Positions 42,050 through 52,200 of a stretch of DNA of 64,000 nucleotides are shown in pieces. The notes beneath the pieces are model-generated. The model was not told the DNA's origin. It did no database searches and saw only the letters and a program-made list of their open reading frames with translations. The position numbers and the translations under genes were made by a program. Source of the DNA: CALJFL01 sp047633055 (GTDB taxonomy: Bacteria > Pseudomonadota > Gammaproteobacteria > Pseudomonadales > Halieaceae); assembly GCA_047633055.1 (NCBI GenBank), contig JBLIEI010000009.1:1-64000 (forward strand), written 5' to 3'. The first letter of the stretch is position 1. Every line of letters begins with the position of its first letter.

Positions 42050-43063
42050 TCAGCTAGAGGGACGCGCGAGTGCCAGCATCAGGTCTTCGAGGTTGTCCCA
42101 GGGGTTAACGTCAGCAAAGCCTTTGATACTGCCGTCAGTTTTTGATGCCATGGCCAGCAGTGCGCCCAGAGACTCCAGAGTGTGGCGGGAGAGGGCGGAT
42201 TGCATCAGGCCCATGCGGTTGTTCCACACTCGCTTGGCAGTGAGTGCCTGCTGCGGATTCTGGCCACGATCGCATTCAACCTGCACTTCATAGAGTGTGC
42301 GAATTTCCCGCGCCAGTGCCCACAATATGACAGTCGGTTCACTGCCTTCCCCGCGCAGGCCGTGTAACATTTTCAGGCTGTTGGCGGGGTTTCCGTTGAG
42401 AGCGGCATCGGTCATTTCAAACAGGTTGTAGCGTGCGTTGTCGAGCACGGACTGAGTGACGTTCTCTGCGGTGATGTAATTATTCTTTGCGAGTAGCTTT
42501 AGCTTCTCGACTTCCTGCACTGCCGCCAGCAGATTTCCCTCAACCCGGTCGGCCAGTAGCTGCACGGCGTCGCGATCAATCTGCATGCCGGCATTGGCCA
42601 CCCGCTGTTGCAGCCAGCGCGGCAAGTCCTTCGCGCCCACCGGCCACACCTGCACAGTGGCGCCCACCTTATCCAGGGCCTTGTACCATTTACTGTTGGT
42701 GGATTGCTTATCGATTTTGCCGGCGACTAACATCAGTACATCGTCACCGCCCGCCAGTTCCAGGTATGCACACAGGGCTTTACTGCCGTCGGCCCCGGGT
42801 TTACCGCTGGGTAGGCGAATTTCAACCAGCTTGCGCTCGGCAAACAAGGACATGCTGGTGGCGTGCTGCATAATTTCCTGCCAGTCGAAGCGGCTGACGC
42901 CGGCGTCGACCACTTCCCGCTCGGTGCAACCCTGCTCGCGGGCATGCTGCCTGATCAGGTCTGCACACTCCTGAACCAGCAGGGTTTCGTCGCCACTAAC
43001 GACATAGACCGGTAACAACTGTTGTTGCAATTGGGCGGCGAGCTTCTCGGGGTAAACGCGCAT
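42050..43063 (-). CDS. holA: DNA polymerase III subunit delta
   Basis: Clamp-loader delta subunit, 337 residues. The start MRVYPEKLAAQLQQQLLPVY with VVSGDETLLVQECAD and later FAERKLVEIRLPSGKPG are family blocks; RYNLFEMTDAALNGN and ILWALAREIRTLY mark the C-terminal collar domain. It overlaps lptE by one base, and both are downstream of leuS, the conserved gammaproteobacterial order. In E. coli nadD follows; here imuA does. Confidence 0.93.
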   Translation of the reverse strand: MRVYPEKLAAQLQQQLLPVYVVSGDETLLVQECADLIRQHAREQGCTEREVVDAGVSRFDWQEIMQHATSMSLFAERKLVEIRLPSGKPGADGSKALCAYLELAGGDDVLMLVAGKIDKQSTNSKWYKALDKVGATVQVWPVGAKDLPRWLQQRVANAGMQIDRDAVQLLADRVEGNLLAAVQEVEKLKLLAKNNYITAENVTQSVLDNARYNLFEMTDAALNGNPANSLKMLHGLRGEGSEPTVILWALAREIRTLYEVQVECDRGQNPQQALTAKRVWNNRMGLMQSALSRHTLESLGALLAMASKTDGSIKGFADVNPWDNLEDLMLALARPSS

Positions 43064-43590
43064 TATTGAGTGCTGGCGGCGTAGAAACCTATGCGACGCA
43101 TAATTTGCTGGGCCAGTTCGTTGCGCATCTCGGTTTTGAGAATTCGAATCTCCTCGGACTTGCCCACAACATTGCGCGGATCATTTTCCATCTGCTTGAT
43201 AACAACGGCACCAGAGTCGCCAATTTCCTCAGTACCATTGACGGCCAAAACGCTGAAATTCGTTTTCATGGTCAGTTCAAATTCGGCGGCTCTGGCTTCG
43301 GCGTTGAGCGACAGGTTACGTTGACTGAAACCTTCGGGTCCCAGTATTAAAATATAGGCTGCTTCGTCTTTGCCCACCCATATTATGCCATTGGCTGAGA
43401 ATCGCGCCTGGATTGCGCGGCTGAATTCGCTGTTGGGGTTGGCGGTGACCAGGTTCATCTGTTGCCAGGAGGGCGGCAGCGCTGTCGCCGTGTTTTTGCC
43501 CCGCAACTGAAACCCGCAGCCTGCAATGAAAAGGCTTAGTCCGACGACCATCGTCAGGCGCGACAGCAGGTGAGTCAGTGGCTGCATCAT
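43063..43590 (-). CDS. lptE: LPS-assembly lipoprotein LptE
   Basis: Outer-membrane lipoprotein that plugs LptD for lipopolysaccharide export. Starting at the ATG pair at 43590/43587, a signal peptide ends LFIAGCGFQLRG, giving the lipid-modified Cys and the diagnostic CGFxLRG. About 175 residues, standard. An upstream in-frame codon at 43623 would overlap leuS. Position between leuS and holA confirms the assignment. Confidence 0.93.
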   Translation of the reverse strand: MMQPLTHLLSRLTMVVGLSLFIAGCGFQLRGKNTATALPPSWQQMNLVTANPNSEFSRAIQARFSANGIIWVGKDEAAYILILGPEGFSQRNLSLNAEARAAEFELTMKTNFSVLAVNGTEEIGDSGAVVIKQMENDPRNVVGKSEEIRILKTEMRNELAQQIMRRIGFYAASTQ

Positions 43591-43609
43591 AGTGGGCTCT
43601 CGAAGGCGA

Positions 43610-46060
43610 TTAGTTGGCAACAATATTCACCAATTTGCCAGGTACGACAATGACTTTGCGTACGGTGGCGTCGGCGATAAACCGCTGCACATTGTCTTGC
43701 TCCAGCGCCAGCGACTCAATGGTCGTTTTATCCGTGTCTGCACTAACTGTCATCTTGGCGCGAACCTTGCCATTGACCTGTATCACAATGTTTATGCTGT
43801 CACGAGTCAGTGCGGTTTCATCTACGACGGGCCAGGGGGCATTCATGACCTCGCCATTGCCGCCCAGTTGCTGCCACAAATAGTGGCTGGCATGGGGCAC
43901 GATCGGACACAACATTAACACCACAGCATGTAGCGCTTCACCGATAACCGTTTGATCCTGGGGGTCGCCGGTATTCAGCTTGCCCACTTCGTTGCACAGT
44001 TCCATTACCGCGGCGATAGCGGTGTTGAAGGTCTGGCGACGCCCGTAGTCGTCACTAACCTTGGCGATAGTCTCATGGGTTTTACGTCTCACGGCTTTCT
44101 GCGCGTCGTTCAGTGCAGCTGAATCGAAGACCACAGAAACATCGGCCTCAAGATGACTGGCCACCAGTTTCCACAGGCGTTTGAGGAACCTATTGGCGCC
44201 TTCTACCCCTGAGTCAGACCATTCAAGAGATTGCTCAGGCGGTGCGGCAAACATGCTGAACAGTCGCACGGTATCGGCACCGTAACGATCAATAAGTGAT
44301 TGGGGATCTACCGTATTGCCCTTGGATTTAGACATCTTGGCACCGTCTTTTAACACCATGCCCTGTGTCAGCAGGCGAATAAAAGGCTCGTCCGAACTCA
44401 GCAGGCCTTCATCGCGCATCAGCTTGTGGAAGAATCTTGCGTACAGAAGGTGCAAAATAGCGTGTTCGATACCGCCTACGTACTGATCAACTGGCGCCCA
44501 GTAGTCGGCATCACTGTCGAGCATCGCCTCATCGTTGCCGGCACTGGCGTAGCGGGCGTAATACCAGGAGGACTCCATGAAGGTATCAAACGTGTCGGTT
44601 TCGCGGGTTGCGCTGCCGCCACAGCTGGGGCACTCCGTTTGATAAAACCCCGCCATTTTTTTGATCGGTGAGCCTACGCCCTCGAACGCGACGTCGGTAG
44701 GTAGCACCACAGGCAGGTCTTTGTCCGGCACCGGTACCGCGCCACATTTATCGCAGTTGATAATAGGAATGGGCGCGCCCCAGTAACGCTGGCGTGAAAT
44801 ACCCCAATCCCGCAGACGGAAGTTGACTGTGCGCCGGCCCTTGCCCTCGGCTTCCAATTCGTCAGCAATGGCGTTGAAGGCAGCTTCGAATGGCAGTCCA
44901 GTGAACGTGCCAGAATTTACCAGTAAACCCTTATCGATAAATGCAGCGGTTGCTAAATCACAGCTTTCGTCGCCCTCGGGCGCAACTACCTGCAAAATAG
45001 GTAATTGATACTTAGTGGCGAATTCCCAGTCGCGCTGATCGTGGCCCGGTACCGACATGACTGCGCCTGAGCCGTAGCTCATCAATACAAAATTGGCGAC
45101 CCATACAGGCACTTGTTCACCGGTTAATGGGTGGGCAGCGGTGGCGCCGGTATCCATGCCCAGTTTTTCCATGGTGGCAATTTCGGCTTCTGCCACTTTG
45201 ATGTTGCTTTGGGCTTCGATAAAAGCGGCCAACTCAGGGTTGGTCTCGGCCGCGCTACCGGCTAGCGGATGCTGTGGGGCTACCGCAACATAACTGACCC
45301 CCATCAGGGTGTCGGGCCGGGTGGTGTATACGCTCAGAGCGGAACCATCGGCGAGAGTAAAATCCAGATCCACGCCTTCAGAGCGGCCAATCCAGTTGCG
45401 CTGCATGGTGCGCACCTGTTCCGGCCATTGATCCAGTTTGTCCAGGTCGTTCAATAACTGGTCGGCATAGGCGGTGATTTTGAAAAACCACTGATCGATA
45501 TTGCGCCGCTCAACCGGGTTATCGCAGCGCCAACAGCAGCCATCTACTACTTGTTCATTGGCCAGCACGGTCTGGTCAGTTTCGCACCAATTGACCTCGG
45601 CCTGCTTCTTGTAGGCCAGGCCTTTGTCGAACATGCGGGTAAAAAACCACTGTTCCCAGCGGTAGTAGTCGGGGTTACAGGTGGCAAACTCCCGATCCCA
45701 GTCGTAGGCAAAGCCCAGTCGCTGCAGTTGGACACGCATGTAGTCGATGTTTTCGGCGGTCCACCGTGCGGGAGGCACATTGTTCTGAATGGCCGCGTTC
45801 TCGGCGGGCAAACCGAACGCGTCCCAGCCCATGGGCTGCAGCACATTTTTGCCCAGCATACGCTGGTAGCGGGCGATGACATCGCCAATGGTATAGTTGC
45901 GAACGTGACCCATGTGGAGCTTGCCACTGGGGTAAGGGAACATGGCCAGGCAGTAGAATTTTTCCCGGGCGTCATCTCGTTGGACGGCGAAACTGTTGCT
46001 GTCCAGCCAGTGTTTCTGGACTGTCTGCTCGACGTCTTGCGGGGTGTATTTGGGGTCCAT
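43610..46060 (-). CDS. leuS: Leucyl-tRNA synthetase
   Basis: Class I aminoacyl-tRNA synthetase of 816 residues. The HIGH equivalent is PYPSGKLHMGHVRNYTIGD (about residues 40-58) and KMSKSKGNT provides the second ATP motif near 575. The editing domain (CP1) with DTRPDTLMG-like TTRPDTLMGVSY is present and complete. First gene of the leuS-lptE-holA unit. The 196-base gap upstream (46061-46256) has no gene. Confidence 0.97.
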   Translation of the reverse strand: MDPKYTPQDVEQTVQKHWLDSNSFAVQRDDAREKFYCLAMFPYPSGKLHMGHVRNYTIGDVIARYQRMLGKNVLQPMGWDAFGLPAENAAIQNNVPPARWTAENIDYMRVQLQRLGFAYDWDREFATCNPDYYRWEQWFFTRMFDKGLAYKKQAEVNWCETDQTVLANEQVVDGCCWRCDNPVERRNIDQWFFKITAYADQLLNDLDKLDQWPEQVRTMQRNWIGRSEGVDLDFTLADGSALSVYTTRPDTLMGVSYVAVAPQHPLAGSAAETNPELAAFIEAQSNIKVAEAEIATMEKLGMDTGATAAHPLTGEQVPVWVANFVLMSYGSGAVMSVPGHDQRDWEFATKYQLPILQVVAPEGDESCDLATAAFIDKGLLVNSGTFTGLPFEAAFNAIADELEAEGKGRRTVNFRLRDWGISRQRYWGAPIPIINCDKCGAVPVPDKDLPVVLPTDVAFEGVGSPIKKMAGFYQTECPSCGGSATRETDTFDTFMESSWYYARYASAGNDEAMLDSDADYWAPVDQYVGGIEHAILHLLYARFFHKLMRDEGLLSSDEPFIRLLTQGMVLKDGAKMSKSKGNTVDPQSLIDRYGADTVRLFSMFAAPPEQSLEWSDSGVEGANRFLKRLWKLVASHLEADVSVVFDSAALNDAQKAVRRKTHETIAKVSDDYGRRQTFNTAIAAVMELCNEVGKLNTGDPQDQTVIGEALHAVVLMLCPIVPHASHYLWQQLGGNGEVMNAPWPVVDETALTRDSINIVIQVNGKVRAKMTVSADTDKTTIESLALEQDNVQRFIADATVRKVIVVPGKLVNIVAN

Positions 46061-46256
46061 TATCGCGCTTTTTCCGTGTCCAAAGACCGTGCGGGTCGAC
46101 TCGTAAAGCTGATTTTGTCAGCGCTCCGCCGCGTTCTGCACGGTAAAAAATGAGAGTCGAATTCTACCAGCAAATGCGGCTATCGGCGATGGTCGTCGAT
46201 ATGACCAATTGCACATTTGTTGATCCGAGCCGTCGCGGATGGGCAGAAGCCGGGAC

Positions 46257-47801
46257 TCAGACGTCTTCGCGCCAGAACACCCGATACATCAGCATCATCA
46301 GCAGCAGCCCAAGAAAGCTGCCGCCAATGACGACCTTCGAGCCGAAGCTACCGAAGGGGGTGCGCCCCAGCATGACTTCAGCTTCACCGTATAGGGTGGT
46401 TTCCATGAACTGATCGGTACGGGCGACAATTTGCCCGCGGTGATTGATGATAGCGGACACCCCGTTGTTGGTGCCGCGCAAAAGATACCGGCCATTTTCC
46501 AGCGCCCGCATTTGCGCCATTTGCAGGTGTTGCAGTGGGCCAATGGAGTTGCCGAACCAGCTGTCGTTACTGATAGTGATTAATATATCGGCTTCCCGAG
46601 CGCCTTTGGCGACCAGGTCCGGGTAAACGATCTCATAGCAAATATAAGGCGCCACCCGGTAGGCGCCAGCACGCAGCGGCGGCTGATCTTTTGCTCCGGC
46701 GGAGAAGTTCGACATGGGCAGATCAAAAAATGCGATCAGGCCACGTAGCCACGACTCCATCGGTACGTACTCGCCAAACGGAACAAGTCGCTGTTTGTCG
46801 TAGCTACCTTCGCCCATACCCAGGGACACGATGCTGTTGTAGTAGGTGTCACCATCTTTAGAGCGAGTCGGAATGCCGGTGATCAGGGTGGATTCGGTGA
46901 CCGCAGCCTGCTTGGCGATAGGGTCGAGAAAATTCCGCGCTCGGTGGTAAGCGTTGGGGATGGCGGATTCGGGCCAAAGGATGATGTCATTACCATAGCT
47001 GCTGCGTATCGCCTTAGAGTAGCGGGCCAGAATCGCTTCATATTGACGCCGGTCCCATTTGTCTTGTTGTGGAATATTGGGCTGATAGAGCGCCACCGTG
47101 AGTGGAAGCTCACTAGCCCGGTCCACCCATTCAATCGGCTTGAGTACACTGCCGCCTATCCACAGCGTGGCGATTAGGCCCATATACGTCATGGTGGACA
47201 CCGCCTGACGGCTACGCCAGCCCAGAAACAGAGAGATACCGGTTAAGGCGCAGATAAAGGATAAGCCGTAAACGCCCAGTACTGGTGCCCAGCCGGCGAT
47301 CCAGGTATCGACATGGGCATAACCGAGATAGAGCCAGGGGAAACCGGTTAGCAACCAACTGCGCAACCATTCAAATACCACCCACAGCGCAGGAAATCCC
47401 AATAACATGCCCCCCGGTAGCCACCTTATCCAACGCACATAGCACCAGGCAAAAAGGCTGTGCAGCAACGCCAGACCCCCGCAAAACAGGGCGGTGAGCA
47501 ACACCGCCAGCGGCACACTGGCGAAACCGTATACGTGGATGCTGATATAAACCCAGGACGCGCCGCTGCCAAACAGCCCCAGGCCAAACAGCCAGCCCCG
47601 CCATAGTGCCTGCCCAGTGGAGCAGGTACACAGCAGATAACCATAAAGAGCACAGCTGACGATGCCAGCCGGCCACATAGAGAATGGCGCCAACGATAAA
47701 GTGATCAAGGCGCCGGCCATTGGCGCCAGTATCAGCACCAGCAGTGGATGCAATGAAGGTGCGCTACTGTTAGTTGCAGTTTGTGAGTAGGCTGACGGCA
47801 T
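46257..47801 (-). CDS. lnt: Apolipoprotein N-acyltransferase
   Basis: Inner-membrane enzyme that adds the third acyl chain to lipoproteins, 514 residues. About eight hydrophobic segments precede a nitrilase-like periplasmic domain with the catalytic Glu in WPESAIPNAY, a Lys in YDKQRLVPFGEYVP and the Cys in APYICYEIVYPD. It lies nine bases before (downstream of) corC, the usual lnt-corC order. Confidence 0.96.
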   Translation of the reverse strand: MPSAYSQTATNSSAPSLHPLLVLILAPMAGALITLSLAPFSMWPAGIVSCALYGYLLCTCSTGQALWRGWLFGLGLFGSGASWVYISIHVYGFASVPLAVLLTALFCGGLALLHSLFAWCYVRWIRWLPGGMLLGFPALWVVFEWLRSWLLTGFPWLYLGYAHVDTWIAGWAPVLGVYGLSFICALTGISLFLGWRSRQAVSTMTYMGLIATLWIGGSVLKPIEWVDRASELPLTVALYQPNIPQQDKWDRRQYEAILARYSKAIRSSYGNDIILWPESAIPNAYHRARNFLDPIAKQAAVTESTLITGIPTRSKDGDTYYNSIVSLGMGEGSYDKQRLVPFGEYVPMESWLRGLIAFFDLPMSNFSAGAKDQPPLRAGAYRVAPYICYEIVYPDLVAKGAREADILITISNDSWFGNSIGPLQHLQMAQMRALENGRYLLRGTNNGVSAIINHRGQIVARTDQFMETTLYGEAEVMLGRTPFGSFGSKVVIGGSFLGLLLMMLMYRVFWREDV

Positions 47802-47809
47802 TCAGCCCG

Positions 47810-48652
47810 TTATTCCGGGGGGCGTATGCGCAGGCTATGGATCTTGCGCTGGTCTGCGTTAATTACCTTGAACTCGAAGTTTTCTATGTTGGTGACTTCG
47901 TTGCGGTTGGGCAGGTGCCCAAAAGCTTGCAGTACCAGCCCGCCAATGGTGCCGAACTCTTCTTCGCTGAATCTGGCGCCAAAATAGTCGTTGAAGTCGT
48001 CGACCGGTGTTAGCGCTTTGACAAAATAATCCTGTTCGCTAATTTTTCGAATAAACAGATCTTCCTGGGCGTCGGTTTCGTCTTCGATTTCACCAACGAT
48101 TTCCTCCAGTACATCTTCAATAGTGACCAGTCCTGCAACACCACCATACTCGTCAATAACAATGGCCATATGATTGCGGTTTTCGCGAAATTCTCGCAGT
48201 AAAACATTCAAGCGTTTACTTTCGGGTACCACCACCGTTTGGCGCAATAGCTCGGTAACTTTGAGGCTGGCCTGGTCTTCATTAAGGATCTGCGGTAACA
48301 AATCCTTGGCGAGTAAAATGCCCAATATATCGTCCAGGCTTTCATCTATTACTGGGTAGCGCGAGTGAGCAGAGCTGATGATCTGGGGGAGAATTTCCTC
48401 CAATGTTTGATCCGCCTTTATTACCACCATTTGCGAGCGTGGGATCATAATATCCCGCGCCTGCATGTCGCTGACCTTCATTGCGCCTTCGATAATGCTG
48501 CGCGCGTCTTCATCAATAACTTCATTTTCCGCGGCGACGGAGAGAACGTCTTCGAGGTCCGCCCGGGTACGGGGCTCGCTAGAGAACAGATGAGAGATTT
48601 TTTCAAGCCAGGACTTTTCCTCTGGCTCGCTGTTAAATCGGTCTTCGCTCAT
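47810..48652 (-). CDS. corC: CorC-type transporter-associated CBS protein
   Basis: A 280-residue cytoplasmic protein with two CBS domains (ARDIMIPRSQMVVIKADQTL, then VPESKRLNVLLREFRENRNH) and a C-terminal CorC_HlyC domain (PDDFNDYFGARFSEEEFGTI-like). Linked to magnesium/cobalt efflux in enterobacteria. The frame extends 42 bases upstream into ybeY; the start MSEDRFNSEPEEKSWLEK at 48652 fits homologues. Confidence 0.93.
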   Translation of the reverse strand: MSEDRFNSEPEEKSWLEKISHLFSSEPRTRADLEDVLSVAAENEVIDEDARSIIEGAMKVSDMQARDIMIPRSQMVVIKADQTLEEILPQIISSAHSRYPVIDESLDDILGILLAKDLLPQILNEDQASLKVTELLRQTVVVPESKRLNVLLREFRENRNHMAIVIDEYGGVAGLVTIEDVLEEIVGEIEDETDAQEDLFIRKISEQDYFVKALTPVDDFNDYFGARFSEEEFGTIGGLVLQAFGHLPNRNEVTNIENFEFKVINADQRKIHSLRIRPPE

Positions 48653-48657
48653 GGTGC

Positions 48658-49134
48658 TCAGTGCTCCTGGCTCGGATAGCCGGCATAGGGACAAGGATAG
48701 TTGAGTATCTCGAGGATTTCCGTTTCCAAGGTTTCCATTACCAGTGCTTCTTTGTCGATGATATGGTCATAGCCCAGCAGGTGCAGCGTGCCGTGCACCG
48801 TCATATGGGCCCAGTGAGCCGTCAGGGTTTTGCCCTGTATTTGTGCCTCACCGCGCACCACCGGAGCACAGATAACAATGTCGCCAAGCATCGGCACATT
48901 TATATCTTCAGGTAGATCGGCGGGGAATGAAAGAACGTTGGTGGTGCCATATGTATTGCGGTAACTGCTGTTGAGTTCAGCCATCTCGGCTTCATCGACG
49001 AGACGCACGCTGACCTCGGCCTCCTCTTTGTGCGGCTCGCAGTGGCTCAGTGCGGTGTTTATCCAGCTTCTTATGTCGCCCTGTTCGGGGACGGGTTCGG
49101 TGCTGGCGCTTTGAATATCCACTGTCAAATTCAT
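48658..49134 (-). CDS. ybeY: Endoribonuclease YbeY
   Basis: Zinc metalloprotein for 16S rRNA 3'-end maturation and 70S quality control, 158 residues. The signature HGTLHLLGYDHIIDKEA with three His ligands is present. LNSSYRNTYGTTNVLSFPA precedes it. It overlaps phoH by 4 bases. Confidence 0.96.
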   Translation of the reverse strand: MNLTVDIQSASTEPVPEQGDIRSWINTALSHCEPHKEEAEVSVRLVDEAEMAELNSSYRNTYGTTNVLSFPADLPEDINVPMLGDIVICAPVVRGEAQIQGKTLTAHWAHMTVHGTLHLLGYDHIIDKEALVMETLETEILEILNYPCPYAGYPSQEH

Positions 49135-50162
49135 CTCTGGGTCTTGTCGAGAGACGTGTTGCTGTCTTCGTGGGCGTCATACGCCTCGACGATGCGCTGC
49201 ACCAGAGGATGGCGGACTACGTCTTTATTGGCAAACCAGGTGAAACCGATGCCGTCAACGTCGGGCAATATCTTGCTCACGTGAGTGAGACCGGATTGGG
49301 TGCCCCGTGGCAGGTCAGTTTGAGTGGCATCGCCGGTGATCACCGCAGTGGAACCAAAACCGATACGCGTCAGGAACATTTTCATCTGCTCGCGGGTGGT
49401 GTTCTGTGCTTCATCGAGAATGATGAAAGCGTCGTTGAGCGTGCGGCCGCGCATGAAGGCCAGCGGTGCAACCTCAATAATATTACGTTCGATGTAGTTG
49501 TTAACTGTTTCAAAGCCCAGCATTTCATAGAGTGCATCATATAAGGGACGTAAGTAGGGGTCGATTTTCTGGCTTAAATCTCCGGGTAAAAATCCGAGCT
49601 TTTCACCCGCTTCAACGGCGGGCCTAACCAGCAGAATGCGCCGTACCCGTTCTTCCAACAACGCCTCGACACCGCAGGCCACGGCCAGAAAAGTCTTACC
49701 AGTGCCCGCGGGACCAATGCCGAAACAGATGTCGTTGTGTTTTACCGAGCGCACATAGGCTTGCTGATTTTTGCCTCGCGGTTTAATCGTGGAGCGTTTG
49801 GTGCGAATGATCTGGATGGCTTCTACCGGCTTGTTGTCGTCGACGGCGACCAGGCTATCTGGATCTGTGTGCTGTAACTGCAGGTGTAGGGATTCTGGAG
49901 TCAGGCTGACGCCCTGGCACACCTCGGCGTACAAATGTATTAGCAATGCTCTGGCGGCAACCACGTTGACCGTGGGTCCACTGACTGAGAACTGGTTGCC
50001 TCGTGCGCTGACAGTAACCCCCAGACGCTGCTCGATCTGGCGCAGGTGGGCATCTAGCTGGCCACACAATATGGCCAGATGACGGCTATCATTAGGTTCA
50101 AGAGTGAGGCCTTGCTGTATCGAAGGCTGGGTAGATGCTTGTTTAATGGGTTCGTTATTCAA
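49131..50162 (-). CDS. ybeZ: PhoH-like ATPase (YbeZ)
   Basis: Cytoplasmic ATPase of 343 residues, an interaction partner of YbeY. Walker A GPAGTGKTFLAVACG (about residues 152-166) and Walker B FIILDEAQNTTREQMKMFL are intact. A KH-like N-terminal part precedes the ATPase. Located between miaB and ybeY as in most gammaproteobacteria. Confidence 0.95.
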   Translation of the reverse strand: MNNEPIKQASTQPSIQQGLTLEPNDSRHLAILCGQLDAHLRQIEQRLGVTVSARGNQFSVSGPTVNVVAARALLIHLYAEVCQGVSLTPESLHLQLQHTDPDSLVAVDDNKPVEAIQIIRTKRSTIKPRGKNQQAYVRSVKHNDICFGIGPAGTGKTFLAVACGVEALLEERVRRILLVRPAVEAGEKLGFLPGDLSQKIDPYLRPLYDALYEMLGFETVNNYIERNIIEVAPLAFMRGRTLNDAFIILDEAQNTTREQMKMFLTRIGFGSTAVITGDATQTDLPRGTQSGLTHVSKILPDVDGIGFTWFANKDVVRHPLVQRIVEAYDAHEDSNTSLDKTQR

Positions 50163-50249
50163 ATGAGTCTTCAGCCGCGTACGGCATTAAGGTTAAGTTC
50201 AAAGGATATACTGGAATTCGATGACGTCAACTTTGAGCGCCTCAGCCCC

Positions 50250-51575
50250 CTAGACTAGGGTCCCGCGTAGGGAGTTTGGCAGCGCTTCATAGACATCGAC
50301 ACTAGCAAAGTTGCCGATCAGGCTTTGGTTGCTACAGGAAAAGTTGACTACTCGATTGTTCTCGGTACGGCCCTGTAATTGGCCGGGATCCTTTTTGGAG
50401 ACGCCGGTTACCAGGATTTTCTCGCGATTGCCCACCATGTCCCTGCTGATTTTTTGTGCTTGCTGAAGGATACGAGTCTGCAATATTTTTAGGCGCTGCT
50501 TCTTGGTCTCTTCGTCGGTGCTGTCAGGCAGGTCTGCTGCTGGCGTTCCCGGTCTGGCGCTGTAGACGAAACTGAAAGAGGTATCAAAACCAATGTCTTC
50601 AATGAGTTTCATGGTGGCACTGAAGTCGGCCTCAGTCTCGCCCGGAAAACCAATAATGAAATCTGAAGATATGCTGATATCGGGGCGAATCTTACGCAGT
50701 CTGCGGATTTTTGACTTGTATTCCAGAGCGGTATGTCCGCGCTTCATGGCCATTAAGATGCGATCCGACCCACTTTGCACGGGTAAGTGAAGATGGTTCA
50801 CCAGCTTCGGTATTTCTGCGTAGGCATCAATCAATGCATCGGAAAACTCGACCGGATGAGAGGTGGTGTAGCGAATTCTTTCGATGCCGGGAACCTGTGC
50901 GACCAGTGCCAGAAGCTCGGCAAAGTCTACCATTTCAGCCAGATGGTTATCGCCGCGGTAGGCGTTAACATTCTGGCCCAGTAGGTTGACCTCGCGCACA
51001 CCACCGGTGGCCAGGTGAGCGATTTCGGCGATCACGTCATCCACTGGCCGAGACACTTCCTCACCGCGGGTATAAGGCACTACGCAGAAGGTGCAATATT
51101 TGCTACAGCCTTCCATGATTGAGACAAAAGCGGAGGGGCCTTCGACTTTCGGGTCGGGTAAACGGTCAAATTTCTCGATCTCGGGAAAGCTGACGTCCAC
51201 GACCATAGTGCCGCCAGGTCCGCGCTGGTCCATCATTTCGGGCAGGCGGTGAAGGGTCTGGGGGCCAAATACTAGATCGACATAGGGTGCACGTTTGCCA
51301 ATTTCCGCGCCTTCTTGGCTAGCTACGCAGCCGCCTACGCCAATAATCACGTTCGGATTCTTCTGCTTCAAGTGTTTCCAACGGCCCAACTGATGAAATA
51401 CTTTTTCTTGGGCTTTTTCCCTTATAGAACAAGTATTTAGCAGCAATACATCGGCGTCCTCGGGGTTATCCGTGGGCACCAGATCATGGCTTTCTTCCAA
51501 CAGGTCACGCATACGCGCCGAGTCATACTCGTTCATCTGGCAACCATGGGTCTTTATGTACAGTTTCTTGCTCAC
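50250..51575 (-). CDS. miaB: tRNA-2-methylthio-N6-dimethylallyladenosine synthase
   Basis: Radical-SAM methylthiotransferase for adenosine 37 of tRNAs reading UNN codons. The N-terminal cluster domain starts KTHGCQMNEYDSARM with further Cys in LLNTCSIREKA and VGGCVASQEG; the radical SAM CxxxCxxC is in GCSKYCTFCVVPYTRGEE; the C-terminal TRAM domain ends the 441-residue protein. It is upstream of phoH with 87 bases between. Confidence 0.97.
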   Translation of the reverse strand: MSKKLYIKTHGCQMNEYDSARMRDLLEESHDLVPTDNPEDADVLLLNTCSIREKAQEKVFHQLGRWKHLKQKNPNVIIGVGGCVASQEGAEIGKRAPYVDLVFGPQTLHRLPEMMDQRGPGGTMVVDVSFPEIEKFDRLPDPKVEGPSAFVSIMEGCSKYCTFCVVPYTRGEEVSRPVDDVIAEIAHLATGGVREVNLLGQNVNAYRGDNHLAEMVDFAELLALVAQVPGIERIRYTTSHPVEFSDALIDAYAEIPKLVNHLHLPVQSGSDRILMAMKRGHTALEYKSKIRRLRKIRPDISISSDFIIGFPGETEADFSATMKLIEDIGFDTSFSFVYSARPGTPAADLPDSTDEETKKQRLKILQTRILQQAQKISRDMVGNREKILVTGVSKKDPGQLQGRTENNRVVNFSCSNQSLIGNFASVDVYEALPNSLRGTLV

Positions 51576-51783
51576 TGATTGCTTGCTCGCGGCGGACCGC
51601 AGGCCTATCCTCTGGGTGTGGAAACGGGCAGCAGATTATACAGAGTTGTCGCCTTTAAACACAGTTCGAATGGAGTCCGGGGGCTGGAATTTCCTGTCCG
51701 GGGTGGTAATATTGCCGCCCCCCGAAATCCGGGTGGGTAAAAATTGGCGCAACGGCGCATCGGCGCTATCGCATGAGGCAAGA

Positions 51784-52128
51784 ATGGCAAATTATCCCGT
51801 TTACAAGGTGATCTTTCAGAACGGTAACCAGGTGTTCGAAGTGTTCGCCAAGCAAATCTATCAGAGCGATATGTGGGGCTTTATCGAGGTAGAGGAGTTT
51901 CTGTTCGGTGAGCGCTCACAGATACTGGTAGATCCCAGCGAAGAAAAGCTCAAAAATGAGTTCAATGGCGTCAAACGCAGCTATATTCCACTGCAAGCCA
52001 TTATTCGCATTGATGAGGTCGACAAAGAAGGTACAGGCAAAGTTTCTGACACGAAGAGCGGCGATAGCAATGTTGCCAGTTTTCCTTTCGCCGGCATTCA
52101 GCCGGGTCATCAGGGCAGCGAGGAATAA
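51784..52128 (+). CDS. DUF1820 family protein
   Basis: A 114-residue protein from ATG 51784: MANYPVYKVIFQNGNQVFEV, MWGFIEVEEFLFGERSQILVD, RSYIPLQAIIRIDEVDKEG. These are DUF1820 blocks; the family has no known function. The frame stays open upstream across the miaB promoter region, but homologues start here. Divergent from miaB. Confidence 0.9.
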   Translation: MANYPVYKVIFQNGNQVFEVFAKQIYQSDMWGFIEVEEFLFGERSQILVDPSEEKLKNEFNGVKRSYIPLQAIIRIDEVDKEGTGKVSDTKSGDSNVASFPFAGIQPGHQGSEE

Positions 52129-52200
52129 GCTACGCGGCCTTCAGAGTCCATTTTTAATTCGTCAGAAACCGACCTCGCCGGATAACAACTGACACTCCAA